Origin: Zygnema cylindricum
Lineage: Eukaryota > Streptophyta > Zygnematophyceae > Zygnematales > Zygnemataceae
Direction of reading: 5' to 3'
Length of the DNA: 64,000 bases
NCBI GenBank assembly: GCA_037447655.1
Contig: JBBHKE010002056.1
Span: forward strand, 1 to 64,000
Below are positions 1 to 11,139 of the stretch, piece after piece (within the stretch, counting starts at the first letter, position 1; the number at the start of each line of letters is the position of its first letter). Under the pieces are notes generated by a model. It made no database searches, was not told the origin of the DNA, and saw only the letters and a program-made list of their open reading frames with translations. Both the position numbers and the translations under genes were made by a program.

Positions 1-1429
1 TTCTGCAGGAAATTGGAGTACCAGTACTGTAGCTTGCAGTTCATGGGCTGCCAATCCAGTTTTGGTGGAAAAAAGGTACGTCTCCAGCAGTCACAAATGT
101 GATCCAAAACAATACGCCAGTTCGTTATCGAATCAGTACTTCACACATATATATCCGTAACCGAAAATAAATTAGCCGAGTACTAATTCTTTTTATTGAT
201 CGGGACATGCTGAAAGCAAATCACTTTCAGTTTTCATTGTATCTCGCTGGAAAGTAAGGTCAGTGACAAGGCGTCACAAATAGGATCGAAAAAACATACG
301 CCAGAAATTTCGAGAATAGGTATACGTTAGTACGTCCAACTTGTAAATACCAGAGTTGCATGATACCTATTACGGACCAGGGGTACATATTTACTTGCTG
401 TAGGAAATTGATGTCCCGCGCGTGACAATTTGTCGCATCATCCAGAGGAGATAGGATTTCCGACTTCCCTGTTTGGATGATCCACAATTTCAAATAGAAC
501 AACCGTTGCCAACTTTCTCAAAATCTCATATTTGCAATTTGGACACGGGTCACAGCCTCACAGGGTGAGCCAGTTCCGTCGTGAACTGTGCATCGTATCG
601 ATGGCGATATATCGTGAGCCAATATGAATCCTTTATCAAATCGCTCCGCATTTTTCGTACAGTGCACGATATTCACTGTCTGCAATGCCCGCTACGCCGT
701 ACATACATATAGCACATTCGTACAAGTATTATGCCTATCCGCAAAAAAAGTAAAATACAAACTGACTAACGCTGAGCGACACGTAAAATCGAACCAATGA
801 AAAAGGCAAACAGTCACAAAACGGTCAGAGTAATGACACGTGACATACTTTCTGATCCGGTTTCTGGTTGGTAAGGGATAAAAGGAGAAAAGCAAAAAAC
901 CGCTTTCAGATGTGATCGCAGCCGTCCATATAAAATGGAGGGCTAAGCCTTTCGCCTCGGCTCCATCAGGGGCACATACAACACGATGAACTGATTGTAG
1001 GCAAAGTAGGATGACACGCTTCATGTGTTCGACCACAGCCTGCCGCGTGGCAAACGTAACGACAAGAAATAAAAAAACCGGAAGAACAAAACAATCTGAG
1101 ATGACTTTTTTGTAACACTTTATTGCGCGACTCAAAAGTTTTCTTGGGATCAACTCACAGATTTGGACGAATCGTTTACGTTTTCCGGATCGTAAAAGAT
1201 TTCATCAATTTTTTAAAACGTGATTTATTACGTAATGTGCGATGGAAAAACCATCAATGTACAAAGGGGATAAAAAAAGAAATTGAACATTCAAAGACTA
1301 CAAGAGCCAGCAGCTATGAAAACAAAACAAAGCAAAACAAAACCAACAAATGAGGAAAAACAAAAGCAACTAGGCTAACTAGCAAGACTAAACAAAAAAC
1401 CAAAGATGACTAGACAAAAAAGGAAAAAA

Positions 1430-1760
1430 CCACCCTATATGATGCCCCACAACCCCAGCAAACTAAATTCCACACCCCCGAAGATCGTGGATGTGGACTG
1501 GATCTCGTGGAGGAAGGTCTGGGAGGCTTCGCCTATCGTCCGCCACCATGCTTCGACGGAGAAGGGCCGCAGCTTGCGCTCGTTGAAGGGCGACCGATAC
1601 ACGTTGTCGATAAAAAGCAACCAGAAGGCTTGGGGGAGGGCTCCCTCGATCCCTAGAATCAAAAGCTCTCTTAGCGCAGTTAAGAAAATCATCGAAAGAC
1701 TTGTCCAAAGAACCAAAATCTCAAGCGCAATGGGACAAACGGTCCACCGGGTCTCGTGAG
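1430..1760. other. GC-richer island, possible fossil coding sequence
   Basis: This stretch is clearly richer in G and C than the DNA on both sides and is open in several frames on both strands (about 80-117 codons). I cannot match any frame to a family. It may be a remnant of a mobile-element coding region, but nothing proves it; the strand is undecided. Confidence 0.25.
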
Positions 1761-2254
1761 CGTAATCCTCTCCTTAGAAACCCACTGCGTCGAAGCCGCC
1801 ACACGTAGCAATACCGCGCAGAAAAAAATGTGGGTCCCAGTCGGATCAGTAAGGACCACATCACATTTTTTAAGGGCGTTTATTGTGGATATTCTAGTTT
1901 TATTCTTCTCCGTACATTATACGTGTAACAAAAAAGATGGTTGTCCCGATTCCCCGCGGCAATCCCAATCATTGAGCTTTCGCAGGTCCAAATTTGCGGT
2001 TAACCGCATTTTGACTTAGGGTACATTCGCATGTGCTAAAGTTACAGTTATTTTGTGTCGTTTTCCTCCATAACTTAGAAAAAAACGAAAACATCCGCAG
2101 CCGTACCAAAAAATAGAAGTAACCACCGTACAAGTTGAGTTACCTTGAAACTTTATACGGACAGTAGTTTGTCGTCTAGCGCGATGCAATTTGTCGTCTA
2201 GCGCATTTCGACCCCATTTTCGCGTCCTTCCACCACATGTTCAAACTTTACATC

Positions 2255-2276
2255 AAATCACCTCGTGAGGTGATTT
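2255..2276. repeat. Perfect 10-bp inverted repeat
   Basis: Arms AAATCACCTC and GAGGTGATTT are separated by only GT. It could extrude a cruciform or form a hairpin. No flanking gene suggests a terminator role. Confidence 0.7.
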
Positions 2277-3405
2277 TAAATATAATCTAATAAGGTGAGC
2301 CAACAGGGAGATGCTGTCGCACGTGTCAAAAGTTTTTTCAGTTTTTGTGCGCGGAGTACCAAAAAAAAAAACCCTACTGCACGTTTCTAGCATGTGCGTG
2401 TTGTTTTCCGTGTGTTGATTTTTTTAGAGGGGCCTTCATGCTTAAACACACGTGTCTTTACACATACAACGGAGGAAAAACATTGGGCACCTGTCGGCAA
2501 GTGGGAAGACGAGTAACGAAACCACATTTCTGTGCGACAGCGAAAGGGACAAAGAAAGATATTAGAGGGTTTCTACACGTCGGCAATGTGGCGTAAGGAC
2601 ATTACGAAGTCACAAAAATTGTACAGAGTGCGGAGAGACGCCTCAAATTGAAGCCGAGTGGAAGTTTCGCCTTATTTTGTGTACCACTTCATCTGTCACA
2701 TTGTTTCGTACACGTCTACGTAAGTCACTTTTTTAAGTTACAAGTTATTTGCGTTTACATCAGTGTTCAAAAGTAGGTAAATGTACGCTCATACAATATG
2801 CCTATTGTACGCAAAATATACAATATGACAATATGTAGACGTGAGTGTAATTTATGATGGTTGTAGCCGAATACAAAACTCGCGACAATTGATGACGTTT
2901 ACAAAATAACAACGGTTGTAGGCGTCTACAGTAGCTACTTGTGACATTGTAGATGTTTAGGGTTTGTGACATTTTGACGTCACGCTCAAAATATGACAGC
3001 GTCAACGCCAGAAGTTCTAAAATTTTCGCCATGGTTTCCTGAATTTGTTTTTTAGTATTTTCTCACTCTCCTTGCCATCAAAATATGCCCAAACATAGTA
3101 AAACAAAATTGTTTTTAGAGATCTTTCATTTGATACCATTATTGACGTTTTTCATTGCAAGAATTGTGAAATAGACGCGGTAACATCAATTTTCTAATAC
3201 AACTGCGAATTTTCTCGTTTTTTTCCAAGTTATGGAGGAAAGCTACAGTAAAAAACTTTAGCACACGCGAAAGTACCCTAAGCCCTTGCCATAAAAGCCA
3301 GCCATGTCGTACGTAGAATTCGTTAGTATTTCATTTCAATTAAAATGTAAAATGAATGAGTATCTTACGACATTTATAAGATTTGAACTAGCATCAAAAG
3401 TTAAC

Positions 3406-3863
3406 TACACCGTGAGTCGGTATTAGTGTTAATGTTTTTTTTGCCACTTATTTTTTTTTTCTCCGTACGCTTATCGGATTTCGAATTTGACGGTTGCGAT
3501 TGAAAGTCAACATTCACAGCTTTCGATTGGCGGTTTCAAATTGAAAATCTGACAAGTGTGTACGGAGAAAAGATGTTTTTAAGTGGCGAAAACATTAATA
3601 AAAGTAATAACGATACACGTTGTAATGTACAGTACTTTGTTGAAGATTTACCCTCGTTGATTTGCAAAAGTATTTAGGTCAATTAGATACGGTTTGCCCA
3701 AACAATGTATGATTCACCCTAAAATTAAAACAAATTTCTTAGATGTGATTACCCTGTCAGCCAAATTTCTTAGAAAATTGAACCATGGGTGAACGTGATA
3801 ATCATTGGTCGCTACACCGTGACTCGATATTAGAGTTAACACTAGTGAGAGATTCACGGTGTA
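3406..3863. repeat. MITE-like foldback region
   Basis: From 3429 to 3598 the DNA is an imperfect palindrome of about 170 bp: the left half (with GCCACTTA and CTCCGTAC) returns inverted on the right half (GTACGGAG, TAAGTGGC). The word TACACCGTGA occurs at 3406 and 3813, and its exact reverse complement TCACGGTGTA at 3854-3863, so 3406-3863 could be one or two miniature inverted-repeat elements with TACACCGTGA ends. A related ACGGTGTACACCG palindrome sits near 4157. No transposase is present. The outer borders and target duplication are not certain. Confidence 0.5.
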
Positions 3864-6119
3864 CAATACAATTACAATAGGCGTTTTTTCAAACCCCGCA
3901 GACGACCACATTTTTAATCCGTACTTGAAAATGAACATTCTTTTGTGTATTTTACTAAAACATTTTTCATAAAACGAACTATACTTGAGAATAAATAATG
4001 AACACGGCCAATTCGATAACAGACAATCTTGTTTTCGTCCGCCAAGGTGACTTTTGTACGATGATACCTCCTATATTGCGGTCCAAAACTCGTTTGTATC
4101 AAGTAGCGATAGATATTTCAGAATACACCATAAATTGCTAACACTAATAGCAATACACGGTGTACACCGCAAATCACTATAAGGATTAATCACGCTTATT
4201 CGGCGCCCCTAAGTTTTTATCCAAATTCTTAAACAGAGTGACTTAAGTAACGCTAAAAAACAAATTCGAGTAGCTGTTTTCCTTGAAAATCCCCAAATTC
4301 CCAATTAGCATTAACCACACTAATTGTCGTTTAACCCTAAATATTTGTTAACGCTAATAGCGATTCGCAGTGTAGTATTGATGTCGTTACTCGTTATTAG
4401 GCGCTCGATGTTATGATCCTAAAATGATCCTTTATACATCACTTGATACAAAATCAAGCACGTATTGTGTATTGTCAAGTGTCTTATCGCTGATAATAGA
4501 CCAATAATATCGGTTTTTTATCGCGATGACACCAGTACGGATAACTATCGGCGATAATTGTACGACTCGTACTGTACAATTCTACAGTTTGATCCGTTGT
4601 ACTGAACCGTCATTATTCTATTACACAGAGTACGGAACAAATTGTTACACGTGGCATGGTACGCTATATATGGTGAAAATTATAATACAATATATTATGA
4701 AGCATTATTATATAACGTACTATATTTTTCCCACTTATCGTCGATAAGCAATTTGATGGCTCGGAGATATTTATTGGGACCCTTGAACGTTCGATAACTG
4801 ATAACTTATCATTATCAATGTTATTGCGATAAATTTCTTGCCAATGCACAACACTCGGTTGTGATATATTGTGCCAATATATCGATTATCGGCGTGCCAA
4901 TAAAATGTACATAACGATTATTAGCAAAACCCTGTTGATACTCAACACTAATATTAAGAAATTTTGAAAAGCCTCGTACCGTGTATCAAGAAACTGACCT
5001 CGAGTACACACACCAAACCTTTTTCATTGACGATTTTGGGTATAATTTGGAACTTACCTAACTTCCAATTCACTAAACATTAATTGAAATTAAAAACAAT
5101 TAGTAAAACTGTTAAACTTGTTGTTCTATGACAGCCGGTGCAGCACTAGCTGATGCTGAAGCAGTAGCCATCACATAACCAAAGATAGAAATCACTCAAG
5201 ATACTACTTTTAACCCACTGCACAAAGTAGTCAATATGGCCAGACCCTCTGTGAGAGTACAGTTTACTGTTGCAGGTCATGGGCACTCTGACTTGGCTCT
5301 GACTTGGTTGTGATCCACTCCCACTAGAAGTCACGCTTGCACCAGCGAGAGAGAGCCATTAGTAGACATGACAGCAGAAGCAAACCCAAAGAGAAATTCT
5401 TAGTAGACTAGATCTATATTGTAAGATATGTAACTTCAAAAGAAAGAGGTCTTTCAACCACACAACCATATACTACATTCAAATCAAGGACTATAGAACA
5501 GAATACACCTTAAAGTCCACTTAGTGCTCTCATTTCCTTAACTCTGTGTAGAATGTACATTCTATATTGAATTGATCAATCCTAAATGAACTAAATACTC
5601 AAAAGATCTAGAAAACATCTTAAACGTATGTACAAGGTTCACCTAAATATCTACTGAAAAAATCTAAGTTCTTAGACTAAAATTGTATGGTAACAATATC
5701 TAGACCCTAAAAATCCGGGAGATATGTTTCACGTCTACATTCATAGGCGGCCGTACACACTAATATACTCAAAGATAACTACTAGAGTAGATACTAAAAA
5801 ATCCACACCAAATATAACTAATATTGAATAGTTGGTGGTCCAAAAATATTCTAAGTCATAGACTCTAATTTCTAAGACTTACTAAAACTTACTTTCCAAT
5901 AACTTTTATACTGAATCTGTTGTAATATTGATAATTCACAGAAATCGGTTTTTTGCACGAAATTGGGATTTTTTATTTATTTCCCCTTCGCATTTGAGAG
6001 ATGGGCTGTGTTTTCTTGGTTCAATTTTTTTGATTGGAATTTCTTGTTTTTGTTTAGTTTGTTTCAATTTTGATTTGTTTAGACTCGATTTGATTCTATT
6101 TTATTGGATTTGAACTTAA

Positions 6120-6480
6120 CTGATTTGGTTACATGTGATTTGATTTGATTTGATTTCATTTGAATAGATTCTGATTCGATTTGGATTGATTTCTATTCGC
6201 TTCAATTCGATTTAATTGTATTTGAATTCATTTCTTTTAGAATTGATCTCTTATTGAATTTGAATTCATATCATTCATTTCAATTCATTTCATTTTTTTT
6301 AATGTGATTTAATTTGACTTCACTTCATTCTATTTTATTTCATTTGATTTCATCCGATTTGATTTGATTTGATTTGATTTTGTTTGATATGGTTTGATTT
6401 AGTTGCATTTCATTCAATTCGATGGAGTTCGATATGATTTCATATGATTTCAATTGTTTCTATTTGATATGGTTTGGAAA
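6120..6480. repeat. Degenerate GATTT microsatellite
   Basis: Runs of GATTT, CATTT and AATTT pentamers repeat with many single-base changes. This is simple-sequence DNA that explains the short spurious open frames around it. Confidence 0.7.
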
Positions 6481-7054
6481 TTTTAATGAAGGACTGTTAA
6501 TTAGTGATTTAATGTTGATAGGTTTTTTTTGTAACTGATACACGTTGGAAAGTACTCACGAATGTACAAAATTAAGATTTTATGGAAATCAAAGTGGGTG
6601 GGAGTATGATTTTCATTCGATAAATTTATCGTTATCGAGAAACTGAAAAGTTTAACTAATAAAAGTTTAAGAACTTTTTTTTTTTTCAAGGGCCTCTTTT
6701 TGTTTTTTTTGGGATTTGCATATTTTTTTTATAGGATTTTAAAATTTAATATGTTTTTTTTCTTTTTATGTATGCACGAATTGCCTTGTATGGTCAACAT
6801 TTCGGGTCACGTCCTCCCTCCACTCCCTAATCGAGATATTGATATTCGGAAACTTAAAAAAATAAGTTTTTTTTTTGAAAAACTTACAATTGTTTTTCAA
6901 TAAAATGTTTTTCGAAAAATTGTTTCTCTTGTTTTTGTCACAACATTTTTTTTGTGGCAATGTTGATAATGAATAAGGAAAGGTTTATTGTATGGGTGTG
7001 TCTTCAAGTGAAAAGTGATGTCAAATTATAAAAAAGAAGTGGAAATGGTGTAGG

Positions 7055-7260
7055 GTATGTAGGTTTTAAGGTTTTTTTAATGGCTTTTTTAGGGTTCATT
7101 CGGGGTTTTTAGGAGGTTAACAGTTTTAGGATTTTTCGGTTTTTAGAGGTTTTAAGGTTTTTATAGTTTTTATGGTTTTTAGGGTTTTTTCGGGTTTAGA
7201 GTTTTTTAGGGTTTTTAGGCTTTTTTTTTTTTTGGTTTTTTTTTTTTTTGGTTTCTTACT
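7055..7260. repeat. Degenerate telomere-like tract
   Basis: Words of the form GGTTTTTAGG, TTTTAGGG and GGGTTTTTAG recur irregularly for about 200 bp, ending in long T runs. They resemble the plant telomere unit TTTAGGG and the TTTTAGGG variant, but no exact tandem array exists. It could be an old interstitial telomeric seed or simply T/G-rich low-complexity DNA. Confidence 0.35.
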
Positions 7261-7874
7261 AAACATTTAAATTTAATAATGATGGTATTTTGTGATAGTT
7301 TAGGATTTGTGTCGTTGAAAATCAAATTTATAAAGCTTTTTATTTTAAAATTTTAAGTGTTGGAATGGAAGGAATCTATTGATGAAGTTTTTGAAAATAT
7401 CTAAGACTCTACTCGACCCTATTTGCGCCCTTTTTTCACTGTTATCATATACCAATTAAATCAAAAATAGACGTTTAAACGGCTAAATGCTTTTTGAAAG
7501 TTTATTCCGACTTTTCTATATATTTAAGAATGTAAACAATATATAATTTAATCCGTATGAAAATATACGAAATGTACGACAATGTGAAAATATACGAAAT
7601 ATTTATACACGCGATGGTATACGAGATATTCAAAAATAAGACAATATTATTCTTTTTAAACCTTTGGCTCTTTTGCAATTTCCAACCCTTTGATTTTTTA
7701 TTTTTTTCACTTCAGACGGGAAAAGTTTCAAACTTGTTTCTTTTACGCTAAAAATGTGTTTAACAATATAAACCCTCAATTTATTTAAAATAGGTAAAAA
7801 AAAATTAATACTATTTTTCGTTTTAAATAACACTGTGCAGAAAGAGGATTTTTTTGGGAAAAAGAGTTGACAAT

Positions 7875-7993
7875 GGAGGAGGTGAGGGGACGGGAGAGAA
7901 GGAAGGGAGGAGGGAGGGAGGACGTGAGGGAGGGGGAGGGAGAGGAGAGAGGTGGAGGGAGGAGGTGAGGAGGGAGGAGTTGAGGAGAGGAGG
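7875..7993. repeat. Purine-rich (GGA/GAG) tract
   Basis: A nearly pure A/G strand built of GGAGG and GAGGG words with almost no pyrimidines. Long open frames on both strands here are artefacts of this composition. It may be able to form triplex DNA. Confidence 0.75.
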
Positions 7994-8797
7994 GTGTGTC
8001 CCCCAAAAAAAATGTGACATCTTCACTTTTTTTTTCTCCTTTATCCGTTTTTCCTCCCAATTACTCGGAAATAATACCGACACTCGTTTTAATAAATCTT
8101 ACAAATTATTATAAAATAAAGGAAGATAAAACGAAATCAAGAAAAACAAATTAATAAAAATTGCAAAACTTTAACATTAGAACAACAAAAGAAAATAACA
8201 TAATTATAATCCAAAAGAGACAACCTTTACACTAAAAAACCATTAAAAGCATTAACAATATTTCTCTCTTTTTTCCAAACTTTTCTCCAAAAGTTTCTCA
8301 TTTGTCTCTATTTTCACAAAACTCTTTTACATATATATATAAAAAACAACTAACCATTTGATACATATTCCCATATCTTCCATTTTTTAAATCTCATTTT
8401 TCTATATTCTCGTTTCCCAATTTTTTTCGTATTATTTTTCGTAACAATGTTCTAGCCCAATTTTATGCTTCGATTTTTCCATTCCGTTTTCCGTTTCGAT
8501 TTTTGTTTCGATCTTTCATTTTGATTTTTCGTAAAACGTTTTTTGCAGATCCTTTGTTTACTACTCTTTTTTCCCTCATAGTATTTTATTCATAATTTTT
8601 TTTCGCGCTCCCAAAATATTATATAATGCCAAATTGGCGATTAAAATCGAACTTCTCAAAAAAAATCCGGGAGGGAGAGAGGCTGGTTTTCCGAGTAGGG
8701 GGGGAGGGAGTAAAGTCGCAATTGTTACAGGGACAGCATTAGAATTTAAGCAAAAACACCGGCAAAAAATAGTAAAAACATAATGAGTAATGATTAT

Positions 8798-9010
8798 ACA
8801 AACTCATAACTTTACTTATATTGATTATACTACTTATATTGATTATACAACTTATATTGATTATATAGACTAATAGCTATACTATTGTGCTAATACTAAT
8901 TATAAAACCAGTATTAGTCTAGTATTAGTACGTATAATCCGTAGTAGTACGATCAATAATGGTACAACTATTAGTACGTATAATCAGTATTAGTAAAGTT
9001 ATGAGTCTGT
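8798..9010. repeat. AT-rich foldback repeat of about 210 bp
   Basis: The left arm beginning ACAAACTCATAACTTTACT at 8798 returns inverted as AGTAAAGTTATGAGTCTGT ending at 9010. Inside, TATTGATTATAC-type repeats on the left pair with GTATAATCAGTATTAGT-type repeats on the right. It looks like a MITE or an AT-rich hairpin of other origin, and lies about 190 bp upstream of the first copia LTR. Confidence 0.55.
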
Positions 9011-9199
9011 ATATATTACTATTGGTATAGTTATTATTCTGTAATATTAGTACAAGTAGAGTTAGTTTGTATTATTAGTATTATTATAGTTTTAGTATAT
9101 ATTTTTATTCTTTTACTGTTGGTAGTTTGTATAATCAGTATTGGTTCACCTAATTGTTTGTATAATTAGTTTTAATGTGTCATTAGTACCACTGCAGAT

Positions 9200-10181
9200 T
9201 GACATCAATAGATTTCGAAGGTATTTTCTATGTCTTAATTCGGAAAAGAAAAGCATACGCAGCTTGCCTCCAGCTCCTCTCACTAGCCCCCATACTTGTT
9301 GCAGTCACTGAAGGAAAGTGAGGAAGGAGGAAGGTGGAGCCATGGCTGCCTAAGTTATTTGGTAGAGACAAAAAGAAGAAGGTAGGAGTTTTACCAAAAA
9401 CATTTCACGGACCCAGGATTTGATCTTGGTAACTGCCGTTCGTGAAAGTAGCCATTAAAGTTGTCCTAAAGTCTAGGAAATGTGCTGAGATAAATAGGGT
9501 GTGATAACTATTTAAACATTTCTCAAGAACATTAATCCGATTAACGCAATTACAGTAAAAAGACATAGAGACTAGTTGGAATATAGTACGCACAAAAAAA
9601 ATGTACCAGATATTTGTTTTTCAACGGCTAGTATTAAAAGCCGGTTTAGACATATCGTCGCCGTGATCCCAAAATGGCCGCTTTGGCGGTTTTCGGGTGT
9701 GACATTATGGGGCGCCACATGGCAAAATAGGATTGGGAAGCAGGAATCTCGGAGAACATGAGAACAAGTCCGGAGGAGACAGACGTCCACTCCATGGCCT
9801 TGTCGTACACAGGCCATACAGAAAGGACATCGGCCATAGTATCTTTCTGTAGTGAACAGTCTCTTGATTGTGTCGTACATCAGTAGATCGGGGTTGTGAG
9901 AGGGGTTTAGGACTAAGAGGATTGAGGAGGTAGCTGCCTCTCTCCCAACAAGCTTGTATATAAATTGGCATCTTTGCCACTTCATGAATCAACGCTTCGT
10001 TGGGCGTTTTCAGTGATTCTTTTTGTTGTGGACTTATGGGAGTCCAAACTCCATATGAGTGCTGTCATATTGTCTATTTGCCTGCTTAGGTAGCAGTGGT
10101 GCTAGTTGAAAGAGGGCTAATCAAAAACTACCTAGAGGCTTTCCTGAATTTTGTAGCCCAAATGGGGGACACAGAAATGCA
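9200..10181 (+). repeat. 5' LTR of copia element 1
   Basis: The left end was set by comparing with the reverse complement of the related LTR at 25064-25861, which aligns from the TTGACATCAATAG words at 9199. The right end ACAGAAATGCA is followed directly by the primer binding site. The last 20 bases hold the gag start codon (10162). The antisense strand carries a B-box-like AGATCAAATCC near 9417-9427. The exact left end may be off by a few bases. Confidence 0.7.
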
Positions 10182-11139
10182 GGTTATGGGCCCACCCTCT
10201 AGGGTGCCCATCTTCAACGGATTTGGGTTCATTTATTGGAAAGCCATGATGACAGGGGCTTTGTGTGAAAAAAGATACCGAGGTATTGTTAGTGGACAAG
10301 TAAAACGTCCATCTCAAGGAACCCCACAAAGGTTTGGCGGAATGAGGTTTTTTGCAGCAGTATTTGCCCCAGCAAAAGAGGCTGACGACAGGAACAACAG
10401 TGTGTCTGAAAAGGGGAAACGGAAGGAGACACCTCGTACTCTTATCGCCACGGTACCTAGAGCGGCCGCTCTAAAGACCGAGGAAAACGATATTCAAATG
10501 TGGGAGTACACAAACATGGCTGCCAAGCACTTGATTCTGAGGCATCTTACTCAAGCTTTGGCAACCTCCCATCTTCACATTTTCAAGGCCGAGGAGTTGT
10601 GGGAGACCTTAGTGGAGATCTATAGATCTGGTACCATTCAGGAGCTCTAGTTGGTCAAGCAAAGTTTAAGGGAGTATACTTACAAAGGAGGGAAAATGTT
10701 AAACTAATGTAATGATTCATCTTGTTTGTATATGGAGTTGGAAAGTGCCAGGTGGACTGGTATAATGAAGATGAAAGTCAACACCCTCATCATGAAGTTG
10801 CCTGATGAGTTTGAGAACATAGTGTACCGAATGCAAGAAATGGATGACAGCTCTTGGAAGTGGAATACACTGGTCCGGATGATACTTGTGCAGCAGAACA
10901 CTATTGAGATTCGGAGAGGAGGAAAGAGCATTCAAGCTCTAGCAAGTAAAACGGACCGGTGGGAGAAGAATTCGAGGAAGCCGTACGGCAGTTTCAAAAA
11001 AGAAAGAGATCAGTCTGGAGGTCCGAGGCCCTCAAAGGGTCTTTGTCATTTTTGCAAAAAATTGGGACACTTCATAGGAGAGTGTACCAAGCTGGCAGAG
11101 CCGAGGCTCCAAGAGAAATGTGGAGGGGGTTCTTCTTGA
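10162..11139 (+). pseudogene. gag of copia element 1, broken
   Basis: Gag is the capsid/nucleocapsid protein that packages element RNA. The frame starts at an ATG inside the LTR (M-G-D-T-E-M) and runs through the primer binding site. A first segment ends at a stop at 10648; the second half resumes at about 10726 in another context and contains the copia gag stretch L-P-D-E-F-E-N-I-V. Near 11040-11085 there is an intact CCHC zinc knuckle (CHFCKKLGHFIGEC), which in this family binds RNA. A stop at about 11137 separates it from pol. An insertion-like low-complexity segment rich in Lys/Glu lies at about residues 85-120. Confidence 0.8.
10182..10195 (+). other. Primer binding site, initiator tRNA-Met anticodon-arm type
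   Basis: GGTTATGGGCCCAC follows the LTR without a gap. It is the exact complement of the anticodon stem-loop of plant initiator tRNA-Met (GUGGGCCCAUAACC), not of the tRNA 3' end used by most plant copia elements. In frame it encodes V-M-G-P of Gag. Confidence 0.8.

Larger units (their letters stand above)
1..9199. other. AT-rich intergenic region without a recognisable gene
   Basis: No open frame in this stretch has recognisable domains or coding-like composition; frames found here are short and start at non-ATG codons or run through low-complexity DNA. What can be seen is a GC-richer island near 1.4-1.76 kb, short perfect palindromes, two foldback repeats, homopolymer-rich DNA around 6.7-7.3 kb, and simple-sequence tracts, listed separately. 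The stretches 4.4-6.1 kb and 8.1-8.8 kb show only AT-rich, low-information sequence. The region ends where a copia LTR begins near 9200. Confidence 0.6.

Noticed and set aside
692-1153. 153-codon minus-strand frame
   Set aside because: Starts at a non-ATG codon, composition is Cys/Phe/Leu-rich as expected from AT-rich DNA, and no domain is visible.
7785-8114. Open frames of about 86-91 codons on both strands
   Set aside because: Produced by the purine-rich tract, which lacks stop codons in several frames.
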